From Tropicimonas sp. IMCC6043 (GTDB lineage Bacteria > Pseudomonadota > Alphaproteobacteria > Rhodobacterales > Rhodobacteraceae), in the NCBI RefSeq assembly GCF_004146235.1, contig NZ_SELO01000017.1:37262-101261 (forward strand): a DNA stretch of 64,000 nt, read 5' to 3'. Both the position numbers and the translations under genes were made by a program. A model generated the notes under the pieces. The model saw nothing but the letters and a program-made list of their open reading frames with translations, made no database searches and was not told the origin of the DNA. This document shows, in pieces, positions 27,025 through 36,415 of this stretch (position 1 is the stretch's first letter; the number at the start of each line of letters is the position of its first letter).

Positions 27025-28281
27025 ATGACCAGACCCCTCATCGGTGCGGCGCTTCTCGCCACCACCGCTCTCACTGCGACCTCGGCGCTGGCCCAGGACG
27101 TCACGCTCACCATCGAGAGCTGGCGCAACGACGACCTGACGCTGTGGCAGGACAAGATCATCCCGGCCTTCGAAGCCAGCCATCCGGGCATCAAGATCAA
27201 CTTCACCCCCTCGGCGCCGGCCGAATACAACGCGGTGCTGAACTCCAAGCTCGACGCGGGCAGCGCGGGGGACCTGATCACCTGCCGACCCTTCGACGCC
27301 TCGCTGGCGCTTTATGACGGCGGCAAGCTCGCGGACCTGACCGATCTCGAGGCGATGGCCAACTTCTCCGACGTCGCCAAGTCCGCATGGCAGACCGACG
27401 ACGGCTCCGCTACCTTCTGCGTGCCGATGGCCTCCGTGATCCACGGCTTCATCTACAACAAGGAAGCGTTCGAGGAGCTTGGGATCGAGCCGCCGACGAC
27501 CGTCGACGAGTTCTTTGCCGTGCTCGACACGATCAAGGAGGACGGCACCTACATCCCGATGGCGATGGGCACCAACGACCAGTGGGAAGCCGCGACCATG
27601 GGCTACCAGAATATCGGCCCGAACTACTGGAAGGGCGAGGTAGGCCGGCTGGCGCTCATCAAGGGCGAGCAGAAGCTAACCGACGAGGGCTGGGTCGAAC
27701 CCTATCGCCAGCTCGCGAAGTGGAAGGATTATCTCGGCGACGGCTTCGAGGCCCAAACCTATCCCGACAGCCAGAACCTCTTCACCCTCGGCCGCGCCGC
27801 GATCTACCCGGCCGGTTCCTGGGAGATCTCGGGCTTCAACACCCAGGCCGATTTCGAGATGGGCGCCTTCCCGCCGCCGGTCGTGAACGCCGACGACACC
27901 TGCTACATCTCCGACCACACCGACATCGCGATCGGCCTCAACGCCGCCTCGCCGAATGCGGATGCCGCCCGCACCTTCCTGAACTGGGTCGGCTCGGAGG
28001 AATTCGCCTCGCTCTATGCCAACGCGCTGCCGGGCTTCTTCTCGCTGTCCAGCTACGATGTGGCGATGGAGGACCCGCTGGCCCAGGAATTCGTGTCCTG
28101 GCGGGGCAAGTGCGAATCGACAATCCGCTCGACCTACCAGATCCTGTCGCGCGGCACGCCGAACCTCGAGAACGAGACCTGGAACGCCTCGGCGCAGGTG
28201 ATCAAGGGGGCCGAGTCTCCCGAGGACGCCGCGAAGCGCCTGCAGGACGGACTGGCGAGCTGGTACGAGCCGCAGCAGTAA
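27025..28281 (+). CDS. Sugar ABC transporter substrate-binding protein (cluster 1)
   Basis: 418 residues. A signal peptide (cleavage near SALAQD) precedes a type I-sugar MalE-like fold: LTIESWRNDDLTLWQDKIIPAFEASHPGI, ASVIHGFIYNKEAFEELGI, GRAAIYPAGSWEISGF and SPNADAARTFLNWV. The ribosome site AGGGAGATA is good. It is followed by two permeases, a dehydrogenase and an ATPase, a complete importer. Context with murQ, nagA and the kinase suggests an amino sugar (GlcNAc, MurNAc or a chitin or peptidoglycan disaccharide) as ligand; this is inference. Confidence 0.93.
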   Translation: MTRPLIGAALLATTALTATSALAQDVTLTIESWRNDDLTLWQDKIIPAFEASHPGIKINFTPSAPAEYNAVLNSKLDAGSAGDLITCRPFDASLALYDGGKLADLTDLEAMANFSDVAKSAWQTDDGSATFCVPMASVIHGFIYNKEAFEELGIEPPTTVDEFFAVLDTIKEDGTYIPMAMGTNDQWEAATMGYQNIGPNYWKGEVGRLALIKGEQKLTDEGWVEPYRQLAKWKDYLGDGFEAQTYPDSQNLFTLGRAAIYPAGSWEISGFNTQADFEMGAFPPPVVNADDTCYISDHTDIAIGLNAASPNADAARTFLNWVGSEEFASLYANALPGFFSLSSYDVAMEDPLAQEFVSWRGKCESTIRSTYQILSRGTPNLENETWNASAQVIKGAESPEDAAKRLQDGLASWYEPQQ

Positions 28282-28298
28282 CGCTCGCAGCATGACGA

Positions 28299-28322
28299 CC
28301 CCGGGCGCATCGCCGCCCGGGG
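28299..28322 (+). other. Intra-operon GC hairpin after the binding-protein gene
   Basis: CCCCGGGC (28299-28306) pairs with GCCCGGGG (28315-28322) around an 8-base loop, with no T-run. Hairpins in this position, between a binding-protein gene and its permease genes, usually protect the upstream message or cause partial termination, giving excess binding protein. Confidence 0.65.
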
Positions 28323-28356
28323 ACTCTCCCCGACCCTTCCCGACAGGAAACGACCC

Positions 28357-29283
28357 ATGACTGATTCAGGCCGTTCTTCCCGCGTGAGATGGCATATCCT
28401 CGTGTTCCTCGCGCCCGCGGTGATCGTCTATACCGCGGTGATGATCTTCCCTCTTTTCAACACGTTGCGACTTGCCCTCTATACGGAGGCAGAGCAACAG
28501 CGGGTCTTCGTCGGGCTCCAGAACTTCCGCACGCTCTTCGGAGACCAGATCTGGTCGGAGCAATTCTGGAACGCGCTCGGCAACAATTTCTGGTTCTTCT
28601 TCATCCACATGCTGGTGCAGAACCCGATCGGCGTGTTGCTGGCGGCGATCCTCAGCCATCCGCGGCTGCGTTTCGCCCATCTCTACCGCTCGGCGATCTT
28701 CATTCCCACCATCCTCTCCTTCGTGATCGTGGGCTTCGCCTGGAAGCTGATCCTGTCGCCGATCTGGGGCATCGCGCCCTCGCTGCTGGACGCGGTCGGG
28801 CTGAAGTCGCTCTACGCCCCCTGGCTCGGCAAGGAAGAATATGCGCTGACCACGCTGGCGCTGGTCTCGGTCTGGCAGTTCGTCGGCATCCCGATGATGC
28901 TGATCTACGCCGCGCTGCTGTCGATCCCCGAGGAAATCCTGGAAGCCGGCGAATGCGACGGTATCACCGGCATGGCCGCCTTCTGGAAGATCAAGCTGCC
29001 GCTCATCCTGCCCTCGATCGGGATCATCTCGATCCTGACCTTCGTCGGCAACTTCAACGCGTTCGACCTGATCTATGCCGCTCAGGGCGCGCTGGCGGGG
29101 CCGGATTTCTCGACCGACATCCTCGGCACCTTCCTTTACCGGACGTTCTTCGGCTTCCAGCTCCAACTCGGCGACCCGCATATGGGCTCGGCCATCGCGA
29201 CGGCCATGTTCGGCATCATCCTGGTGGGTGTCTGCATCTACCTCTTCGGCATCCAGACGCGGCTGCGCCGCTACCAGTTCTGA
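28357..29283 (+). CDS. Sugar ABC transporter permease (MalF-type)
   Basis: 308 residues with six membrane helices. The EAA loop is EEILEAGECDGITGMAAFWKIKLPLILPS. It begins with a short cytoplasmic tail (MTDSGRSSRVRWH). It pairs with the next permease to form the channel of the importer served by the binding protein upstream. Confidence 0.93.
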   Translation: MTDSGRSSRVRWHILVFLAPAVIVYTAVMIFPLFNTLRLALYTEAEQQRVFVGLQNFRTLFGDQIWSEQFWNALGNNFWFFFIHMLVQNPIGVLLAAILSHPRLRFAHLYRSAIFIPTILSFVIVGFAWKLILSPIWGIAPSLLDAVGLKSLYAPWLGKEEYALTTLALVSVWQFVGIPMMLIYAALLSIPEEILEAGECDGITGMAAFWKIKLPLILPSIGIISILTFVGNFNAFDLIYAAQGALAGPDFSTDILGTFLYRTFFGFQLQLGDPHMGSAIATAMFGIILVGVCIYLFGIQTRLRRYQF

Positions 29284-29293
29284 GGAGCGAGAC

Positions 29294-30133
29294 ATGAACA
29301 AGGCCCGCCGCAACCCGCTCAACAGCGCCCTCGCCCATGGCGTCCTGCTGACCTACACGGTGATCGCGCTCTTCCCGGTCTTCGTGATCCTGATCAACTC
29401 CTTCAAGACCCGAAAGGCGATCTTCCGCGAACCGCTCGCCCTGCCGGATGCCGAGACCTTCTCGATGATCGGCTACCAGACGGTTCTGAAGCAGGGGGAT
29501 TTCTTCCTCTACTTCCAGAACTCGATGATCGTGACCGTCGCCTCGCTCTTCCTCGTGCTGCTTTTCGGCGCCATGGCGGCCTTTGCGCTGGCCGAGTACC
29601 GCTTCAAGGGCAACACGCTGATGGGGCTCTACCTTGCGCTCGGGATCATGATCCCGATCCGCATCGGCACCGTGGCGATCCTCGAGATGATGGTCTCGAC
29701 GGGCCTCGTGAACACGCTGCTGGCGCTGATCCTCGTCTACACGGCGCAGGGCCTGCCGCTAGCGGTCTTCATCCTCAGCGAGTTCATGAAACAGGTCTCG
29801 GACGACCTCAAGAACGCCGGCCGGATCGACGGACTCTCCGAATACACCATCTTCTTCCGCCTGGTGGTGCCGTTGGTGCGCCCGGCGATGGCGACGGTGG
29901 CCGTCTTCAACATGATCCCGATCTGGAACGACCTCTGGTTCCCGCTGATCCTGGCCCCCGCCGAGGCGACCAAGACGCTGACGCTCGGTTCGCAGGTCTT
30001 CATCGGACAGTTCGTGACCGACTGGAACGCTGTGCTCTCGGCGCTCTCCATGGCGATCCTGCCGGTGTTGATCCTCTACGTGATCTTCTCGCGGCAATTG
30101 ATCCGCGGAATTACCTCGGGAGCCGTGAAATGA
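29294..30133 (+). CDS. Carbohydrate ABC transporter permease (MalG-type)
   Basis: 279 residues from ATG 29294, preceded by GAGGAGCGA; a longer frame opening within the previous gene was rejected. Six membrane helices, and the MalG-type EAA loop DDLKNAGRIDGLSEYTIFFRLVVPLVRPA. Its stop overlaps the start of the following dehydrogenase by four bases. Confidence 0.93.
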   Translation: MNKARRNPLNSALAHGVLLTYTVIALFPVFVILINSFKTRKAIFREPLALPDAETFSMIGYQTVLKQGDFFLYFQNSMIVTVASLFLVLLFGAMAAFALAEYRFKGNTLMGLYLALGIMIPIRIGTVAILEMMVSTGLVNTLLALILVYTAQGLPLAVFILSEFMKQVSDDLKNAGRIDGLSEYTIFFRLVVPLVRPAMATVAVFNMIPIWNDLWFPLILAPAEATKTLTLGSQVFIGQFVTDWNAVLSALSMAILPVLILYVIFSRQLIRGITSGAVK

Positions 30134-31149
30134 TCCGCACTGTCATCGCCGGGCTCGGCAATATGGGCCTCAGCCACGCGCTGGCCCACCACGCCCACCC
30201 CGAAAGTGAGATCGTAGGCCTCGTCGACCGCTCCGGGCGAGACCTCCCCGAGGCACTGGCCGCCTACCCGCGCTTCCAGAGCTTCGAGGAGGCGCTGGCC
30301 GAAACCCGGCCGGACCTCGTCTGCATCGCCACCTATTCCGACAGCCACGCGGACTATGCCTGCGCGGCGATGGAGGCCGGCGCCCATGTCTTCGTCGAGA
30401 AACCGCTGGCGACAACTGTCGCCGACGCCGAGCGCGTGGCGGACACAGCCGCGCGGACGGGCCGCAAGCTCGTCGTGGGCTACATCCTGCGCCACCACCC
30501 GTCCTGGCAGCGGCTGATCAAAGAGGCCCGCACTCTCGGAGGCCCCTACGTCTTCCGCCTGAACCTCAACCAGCAGTCGGACGGCGAGACCTGGGAAACC
30601 CACAAGCAGCTGATGCAGACCACGTCGCCCATCGTCGACTGCGGTGTCCACTATGTCGACGTGATGTGCCAGATCACCGATGCCGCGCCGCGCCGCGTCA
30701 ACGGCATGGGCCTCATGCTTTCGGACGAAATCGCCCCCGACATGTACAACTATGGTCAGTTCCAGGTGGTCTTCGATGACGGTTCGGTCGGCTGGTACGA
30801 AGCCGGTTGGGGCCCGATGATGTCGGAGACCGCGCATTTCGTGAAGGACATCGTGTCGCCGAACGGTGCCGTATCAATCGTCTCGACCAGCGACGAAGGG
30901 TCCGACGATGTCGAGGGCCACACCAAGGTCGGCGCGCTCAAGATCCATCGCCTGAGCGGCGACGAGATGGTGGATTTCCCGGGCGAGCCCGGCCACCAGG
31001 AGCTATGCGACGCCGAACAGGCCTACATGCTCCGCGCCATCGCCGAAGACATCGACCTTTCCCGCCACGCCCAGGATGCCGTGCAATCGCTCCGCATCTG
31101 CCTTGCCGCCGACGAAAGCATCCGCACCGGCCGCGCCATCGACCTTTGA
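30130..31149 (+). CDS. Gfo/Idh/MocA-family NAD(P)-dependent oxidoreductase
   Basis: 339 residues. N-terminal Rossmann motif IAGLGNMGLSHALAHH and the family EKP signature (VFVEKPLATTVADAE) with the substrate Lys, then the C-terminal beta-sheet domain (SPIVDCGVHYVDVMCQI). Members oxidise or reduce sugars and cyclitols, or hydrolyse glycosidic bonds through redox steps. It is embedded in the ABC operon, overlapping the MalG-type permease by four bases, so it likely processes the imported sugar. The exact reaction is not evident, and it is not needed for the standard GlcNAc route. Confidence 0.88.
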   Translation: MIRTVIAGLGNMGLSHALAHHAHPESEIVGLVDRSGRDLPEALAAYPRFQSFEEALAETRPDLVCIATYSDSHADYACAAMEAGAHVFVEKPLATTVADAERVADTAARTGRKLVVGYILRHHPSWQRLIKEARTLGGPYVFRLNLNQQSDGETWETHKQLMQTTSPIVDCGVHYVDVMCQITDAAPRRVNGMGLMLSDEIAPDMYNYGQFQVVFDDGSVGWYEAGWGPMMSETAHFVKDIVSPNGAVSIVSTSDEGSDDVEGHTKVGALKIHRLSGDEMVDFPGEPGHQELCDAEQAYMLRAIAEDIDLSRHAQDAVQSLRICLAADESIRTGRAIDL

Positions 31150-31159
31150 GGATCCGCCA

Positions 31160-32161
31160 ATGACCGCTCTGAAACTTACTAATGTCTGCAAGTCCTTCGG
31201 CAAGATCGAGGTGCTCAAGAATATCAGCCTCGATGTCGAGGAGGGCGAGTTCGTCGTCTTCGTCGGTCCCTCGGGCTGCGGAAAGTCAACCCTGTTGCGG
31301 GTGATCGCCGGGCTCGAGGACGCGACCTCCGGCACCGTCGAGATCGGCGGCGAGATCGTCAACACCGTGCCGCCGGCGAAGCGGGGCATCGCCATGGTGT
31401 TCCAGTCCTACGCGCTCTACCCGCATCTGACGGTCGAGGGGAACATGGCCCTCGGGCTCAAGCAAGAGGGTCAGCCAAAGGACGTGATCTCCAGCCGCGT
31501 CGAGAAGGCCAGCCACATGCTCTCGCTCGACCAGTATCTGGCGCGCCGCCCCTCGGAGCTTTCGGGCGGCCAGCGACAGCGGGTCGCCATCGGCCGGGCC
31601 ATCGTGCGAGAGCCCAAGCTCTTCCTGTTCGACGAGCCGCTGTCGAATCTCGACGCGGCGCTCCGGATGCGAACCCGGATCGAGATCGCGACCCTGCACA
31701 AGGCGCTCGACGCCTCGATGATCTATGTCACCCACGACCAGACCGAGGCGATGACGCTAGCCGACAAGATCGTCGTGCTGCGCGACGGCATCGTCGAGCA
31801 GGTCGGGGCTCCGATGGAGCTCTACAACAACCCCGCCAACCAGTTCGTCGCCGGCTTCCTCGGCGCACCCTCGATGAACTTCCTGTCCGCGGCCGAAGTC
31901 GGGGGCAATCCGGACCAGGTCCTTGGCATCCGGCCCGAGAACCTGCGGATCAACGGCGAAGGGCAGCTCGGCGGCAGGGTCATGCATGTCGAAAAGCTCG
32001 GTGGCGACACCAACGTCCTGCTGACCTCGCCCGGCGGCGACGAGATAACCGTCCGGCTTTTTGGCCAGCACGACATCTCGCCCGAAGCCGACGTGCGGCT
32101 CGGCTTCGACCCCGCTCATGCATATTACTTCGACGCTGCCGGCAACCGCCTCCGGGCATAG
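31160..32161 (+). CDS. Sugar ABC transporter ATP-binding protein (UgpC/MsmK/MalK type)
   Basis: 333 residues from ATG 31160; the longer frame starts inside the previous gene. Walker A GPSGCGKST, Q-loop VFQSYALYPHLTV, signature LSGGQRQRVAIGRA, Walker B LFLFDEPLSNLD and switch His in THDQTEAM are all intact. A C-terminal OB-fold (TOBE) regulatory domain follows (VLGIRPENL onward). It energises the importer and completes the operon. Confidence 0.95.
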   Translation: MTALKLTNVCKSFGKIEVLKNISLDVEEGEFVVFVGPSGCGKSTLLRVIAGLEDATSGTVEIGGEIVNTVPPAKRGIAMVFQSYALYPHLTVEGNMALGLKQEGQPKDVISSRVEKASHMLSLDQYLARRPSELSGGQRQRVAIGRAIVREPKLFLFDEPLSNLDAALRMRTRIEIATLHKALDASMIYVTHDQTEAMTLADKIVVLRDGIVEQVGAPMELYNNPANQFVAGFLGAPSMNFLSAAEVGGNPDQVLGIRPENLRINGEGQLGGRVMHVEKLGGDTNVLLTSPGGDEITVRLFGQHDISPEADVRLGFDPAHAYYFDAAGNRLRA

Positions 32162-32309
32162 CCGGACGAAGAGGCCCCGGTTCGGAGAAAGTCGATCGGG
32201 CCCTTCCCGGTGACTTCCCGCCTGACTGCCACGCATTGGCGCCCGCGGGACGGAGGCCACGTGCAGACCCGACCTTAAGCGGGCACTACCGCCGTTCGTT
32301 TTCAGCCGG

Positions 32310-33254
32310 TTACGCCGCGTCGACTTCCTCGGAGCGATCCGTCGCGGGACCGGGTGTCGGCGAAAGCGCCGTGATCCTCGCGCGAAGTGTTGGGTCCAAG
32401 GTGAGGCCGACAGCGGCGAGGGACGGCTTCAACTGTTCGAGCGAACGGGCACTGATGATCGGAGCGGTCACGGCCGGATTGCTGGCGACCCAGGCCACGG
32501 CAAGGGTTGCGGACGACTGGCCGACCTCCTTGCCGATCCCGACCAGCGCCTGAGCGACATCAAACATCCATGTTTCGCCGTAGCGGCGGTGATAGGCTTG
32601 ATCTGTCATCAGGCGCCCGCTGCTCCCCTCGACGTATTTTCCGGTCAGGAGCCCGCCGCCGAGCGGTGAATACGGCGCCACGGCAATTCCCTGATCCGTC
32701 GCCATCGGGAAGAGTTCGACTTCGGCCTGTCGCTTCACAAGGTTGTACATCGGTTGCAGGAGCGAGATCTCCAGGCCCAGGCGGCTGGCCACACAAACGG
32801 CCTTCATGACCTGCCAGGCCGCGAAATTGGACACGCCGACATAGCGGATCTTTCCGTCTTCCCGGAGAACAGCCAGGGTCTCAAAGGTCTCCTCCAACGG
32901 CGTATTCGGGTCCCAGCGGTGGAGATAGAGGCCATCCACGCAGTCAAGCGCATGCCGGCTACGGCTCTCGTCGAACTGCGTCAGGATGTTCTGCCGTCCC
33001 GAACCGCCGGAAACCGCGACCTTGGTGGCGAAGAAGACCGCTTCTCTCTCTGGCCGTACCATTTCCCCGAGCCAGGTCTCGGAGAGGCCTTCGGTGTAGC
33101 CGTGGGCGGTGTCGAAAAAGTTGATGCCCGCGTCTCGGCAGGCGGCATACATCTCCTCGGAAGCCGACCGGTCCGCCCCGGCTCCGAACTGCATCGCACC
33201 AAAGCAGTAGGAGGAGATTTCGGTTCCATCCAGAGTGGTCAGCTTGTTCGACAT
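32310..33254 (-). CDS. Aldo/keto reductase
   Basis: 314 residues from ATG 33254; an upstream start adding 24 residues lacks family similarity. TIM-barrel AKR motifs: FDTAHGYTEGLSETWLGE (catalytic Asp and Tyr), VFFATKVAVS (Lys), LYLHRWDPNTPLEET (His), IRYVGVSNFAAWQV and APYSPLGGGLLTGKY. NADPH-dependent reduction of a sugar or aldehyde is the usual role. It converges on the sugar ABC operon and is back to back with the transketolase remnant. Confidence 0.93.
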   Translation of the reverse strand: MSNKLTTLDGTEISSYCFGAMQFGAGADRSASEEMYAACRDAGINFFDTAHGYTEGLSETWLGEMVRPEREAVFFATKVAVSGGSGRQNILTQFDESRSRHALDCVDGLYLHRWDPNTPLEETFETLAVLREDGKIRYVGVSNFAAWQVMKAVCVASRLGLEISLLQPMYNLVKRQAEVELFPMATDQGIAVAPYSPLGGGLLTGKYVEGSSGRLMTDQAYHRRYGETWMFDVAQALVGIGKEVGQSSATLAVAWVASNPAVTAPIISARSLEQLKPSLAAVGLTLDPTLRARITALSPTPGPATDRSEEVDAA

Positions 33255-33399
33255 GGCTCGATCCGGGGTTGTTGATGTTGACGACAGGGATCTGCCACTA
33301 TCCGGTGCCCGGAGTCGACCCGCCACGTGATCGCGGCGCCGCTTTCACAGAACGCGGGGGGCGGTGGAACGAGCAAACAGGCGCGAGCGGCCGACCGCT

Positions 33400-33934
33400 C
33401 TGCCGAAATCGCGCCCAACCGGCCATCCCAACCGCAAAAGGTGCCCGGCGTGGAGACCAATACCGGTCCGCTCGGCCACGGGCTGCCAGTGGCGGTCGGC
33501 ATGGCGATCGCCGCAAAGATGGACGGCGCCGCGTGGTCACCGGCGACGGCGAGATGCAGGGGGGGGGAAGCAACTGGGAGGCGATCACGACAGCGGCCCA
33601 ATACAAACTCGACAATCTGACACTGATCATCGACCACAACCGTCTCCAGCAGGGCGCGCGACTGGCGGACACCAACAACCTGGCCCCCTTCCCGCCAAAA
33701 CTCGAAGCCTTCGGATGGGCCGTGGAAGAAATCGACGGTCACGACATGGACCAGATCGTCAGGGCGCTTTCAGCCGACGCAGTGGTGCCGGGCAAGCCCC
33801 GGGCCGTCGTTGCTCACCCCAACAAGGGCAACGGGATATCCTTCATGTCGGACAACGTCGCCTGGCATCACAAGGTCCCAAGCGCCGAACACTACAAGCA
33901 GGCCATGGCCGAACTCGAGGAGGCGCTGCAATGA
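33400..33934 (+). pseudogene. Transketolase N-terminal half, degenerate
   Basis: The protein can only be followed by changing frame twice. GHPNRK is in one phase near 33421-33438, VPGVETNTGPLGHGLPVAVGMAIAAKMDG in a second phase to about 33528, and VTGDGEMQ onward to the TGA at 33934 in a third. Only about 170 of the usual 270 residues are recognisable; the first hundred are missing or scrambled. The thiamine diphosphate GDG...N motif survives, with a run of nine G at 33559-33567 adding a codon where GEMQEGSNWE is expected. It once formed a split transketolase with the next gene. Sequencing error is a possible explanation for individual indels. Confidence 0.8.
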
Positions 33935-34885
33935 GTGCCGGGATCGACGTGAAGCTCCATGATTGCCGGATTCCTTCACCGCGGTTCTGGAATCTATGGC
34001 GACCGATGACCGACGCATCGTTGCTGTCTGCAATGACTCGGTCGGCTCCTCCAAGCTCAATGGCTTCGCGACAGGTTCCCCGACCGCCTAATCAATGTCG
34101 GGATAGCCGAACAGACCATGGTCGGCGTCGGCGCGGGCCTCGCCAATGGCGGCAAGATCCCTTTCGTCTGCGCCGCCGCAAGCTTTCTGACCGGCCGCGC
34201 ACTGGAACAGATCAAGGCCGACGTCGCCTATTCGGACACCAATGTGAAACTGGTCGGGATCAGTTCGGGCATGGCCTATGGCGAACTTGGACCAACCCAC
34301 CATCTAACCGAGGACTTCGCCTGGATCCGCGCCATCCCGAACGTCGCCGTGGTTGCGCCTTGCGACAATGTCGAGACGGCCGCTGCCGTGGCTTTCGCGG
34401 CCAGTTTCGACGGTCCGATTTTCCTCCGCCTGAGCCGCGTCGGCGTGCCTCAACTCCTGCCCGACGGGCACCGCTTCGATCTCGGTAAGGCCGACACGCT
34501 GCGCAATGGGTCGGACGTGACCCTCATCGCCAACGGCGTGCTGACCCATCGGGCGATGCAGGCCGCCGAGCACCTGGCGGCCGCGGGTATCGAGGCGCGG
34601 GTGCTCAACATGGCGTCGGTCCGCCCGATCGACGAGCAGGCGATCATCCGCGCGGCCGAAGAAACCGGCGCTATCCTGACATGCGAGGAGCACACGATCT
34701 TCGGCGGGCTCGGAAGCGCTGTGGCCGAAATCGTCGTCGAGACGCACCCGGTGCCGATGAAGCGCCTGGGCGTGCCCGGGATCTTCCCTTCGACCGGCTC
34801 CGCCGATTTCCTGCTCGACACGTTCGGCATGTCGCCGGACGGCATCGCGGCCGCGGCCGCGGCGCTGATCGATCGCAAGAAATAG
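33931..34885 (+). pseudogene. Transketolase C-terminal half, frameshifted
   Basis: The ATG at 33931 overlaps the TGA of the N-terminal half (ATGA). The frame starts MSAGIDVKLHDCR, shifts near 33972 to a second phase (SFTAVLESMATDDRR, VAVCNDSVGSSKLNGFAT), then hits a TAA; a single-base loss near 34070 (ACAGGTTC where ACACGGTTC is expected) restores RFPDRLINVGIAEQTMVGVGAGL in a third phase. From 34118 to the TAG at 34885 the pyrimidine-binding and C-terminal transketolase domains are open and well conserved. No full-length active protein can be made without frameshift suppression. A 255-residue remnant could still be translated. Confidence 0.82.
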
Positions 34886-34894
34886 GAGCGCTCC

Positions 34895-36367
34895 ATGCAG
34901 CGGGCAGTTCTGGCGATCGACGAAGGCACGACGAACAGCAAGGCAATTCTCGTCGCGGAGAGTGGCGAGATCATCTCACGCGGATCGGCTCCGGTGCCGA
35001 CCGTGCACCCCCGACCCGGTTGGGTCCAGCAGGAGGCCGCGCAGATCTGGCAGAGCACGATCGCCGCGATTGCCGCCTGCCGCGCCGAGGCACCCGGGGC
35101 CGAGATCGTCGCCATCGGATTGTCGAACCAGCGCGAGTCGATCCTCGCCTGGGACCGCAATACCGGCGCACCGCTTGGGCCGGTCGTGACCTGGCAGCGT
35201 CGGCGTACCGCTCCGGCCTGCGCGGCGCTGAAGGCGGCCGGGCACGAGGCAGCAGTGGTTGCGCGCACCGGCCTGCCGCTCGACCCGATGTTCCCGGCCA
35301 CCAAGGTCGGCTGGCTGCTGGATCATCATTGCGCCGGGAAAGCCGCCGAAAGCATCTGCGTCGGCGCTATCGATTCCTGGCTGATCTGGAATCTCTCGGG
35401 CGGTAGGGTCCATGCCTGCGACGTGTCGAATGCCGCCCGGACCCAGCTCTACAACATCTCGGACGGCCGTTGGGACGAAACGCTGTGCGAGATCTTCGGG
35501 GTGCCGCTGGCCATGCTTCCCGACATCTGCGATTCTGCCCATATCTTCGCCCGGACATCCGGCGTGGATGGCCTCCCCGACGGAATGCCGGTCGCCTCGA
35601 CGATCAGCGACTCGCACGGGGCGCTCTTCGGTCACGGCGCCTTCGAGCCCGGAGAGGAGAAGGTCACGTTCGGCACCGGCTCCTCCGTGATGGCGACACT
35701 GCCCGAGTTCATCGCACCGCCCCGCGGGATCACCACGACGATCGCCTGGTCTTTGAATGGCGTGCCGACCTATGCCTTCGAGGGCAACATCCAGGTCAGC
35801 GCCTCGATTCTTCCCAGGACCGCGGAGCTTCTGGGCGAAGAGGAGGTGAATGCCCTTCTCGACCTTGCGCAGACCACCGAGAGAACACTCGGGGTCATTC
35901 TTGTTCCAGGCCATGTCGGGCTCGGATCGCCGCACTGGAACGCCGACGCTCGCGGGCTGATCTGCGGCCTCTCCTTTGGCTCGGGCCGGGCACAGGTGGC
36001 GCGGGCCGCAGCAGAGTCCATTGCCTTCCAGGTCGCCGATGTCTTCGAGATCGTCGAGCAGAACGCGCGCAAAGGCATCGGGCGACGCTTCGTCGACGGC
36101 GGTCCCAGCCGCAACCCGTTCCTGATGGGACTGGTGGCGGATTTCGCCGACCATCGCCTGATTGTCGGGGAAAGCACGGAGACCTCCGCTCAGGGCGCCG
36201 CCTATCTCGCCGGACTGGCGACGGGCATCTGGCCGGATCTGGAGACGATCGGGGCGCTGGTCGGGCATGGCGCCGAGATCGCGCCGACCCTCGACGCGTC
36301 GACTCGCGCCGAGGCCCGCACGGCGTGGACCCTCGCGATCGCGCGGGCGACGCTTGGCACCGGGTGA
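34895..36367 (+). CDS. FGGY-family carbohydrate kinase (glycerol kinase / xylulokinase-like)
   Basis: 490 residues, intact. N-terminal phosphate loop LAIDEGTTNSKAILV, SNQRESILAWDRNTG, the catalytic-region IDSWLIWNLSGG and the C-terminal FGGY signature region GLGSPHWNADARGLICGLSFGSG and RRFVDGGPSRNPFLMGLVADF. The order transketolase halves, kinase, SorC regulator is a pentose or tetritol catabolic module in other Alphaproteobacteria; the substrate here is unknown. It is the only undamaged member of the module, which may indicate a recent decay or an independent use. Confidence 0.9.
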   Translation: MQRAVLAIDEGTTNSKAILVAESGEIISRGSAPVPTVHPRPGWVQQEAAQIWQSTIAAIAACRAEAPGAEIVAIGLSNQRESILAWDRNTGAPLGPVVTWQRRRTAPACAALKAAGHEAAVVARTGLPLDPMFPATKVGWLLDHHCAGKAAESICVGAIDSWLIWNLSGGRVHACDVSNAARTQLYNISDGRWDETLCEIFGVPLAMLPDICDSAHIFARTSGVDGLPDGMPVASTISDSHGALFGHGAFEPGEEKVTFGTGSSVMATLPEFIAPPRGITTTIAWSLNGVPTYAFEGNIQVSASILPRTAELLGEEEVNALLDLAQTTERTLGVILVPGHVGLGSPHWNADARGLICGLSFGSGRAQVARAAAESIAFQVADVFEIVEQNARKGIGRRFVDGGPSRNPFLMGLVADFADHRLIVGESTETSAQGAAYLAGLATGIWPDLETIGALVGHGAEIAPTLDASTRAEARTAWTLAIARATLGTG

Positions 36368-36415
36368 AACGTCGCGGTAGGAATTCGCCGTTTCTTTCGT
36401 TCGAGGAGACCGCTG

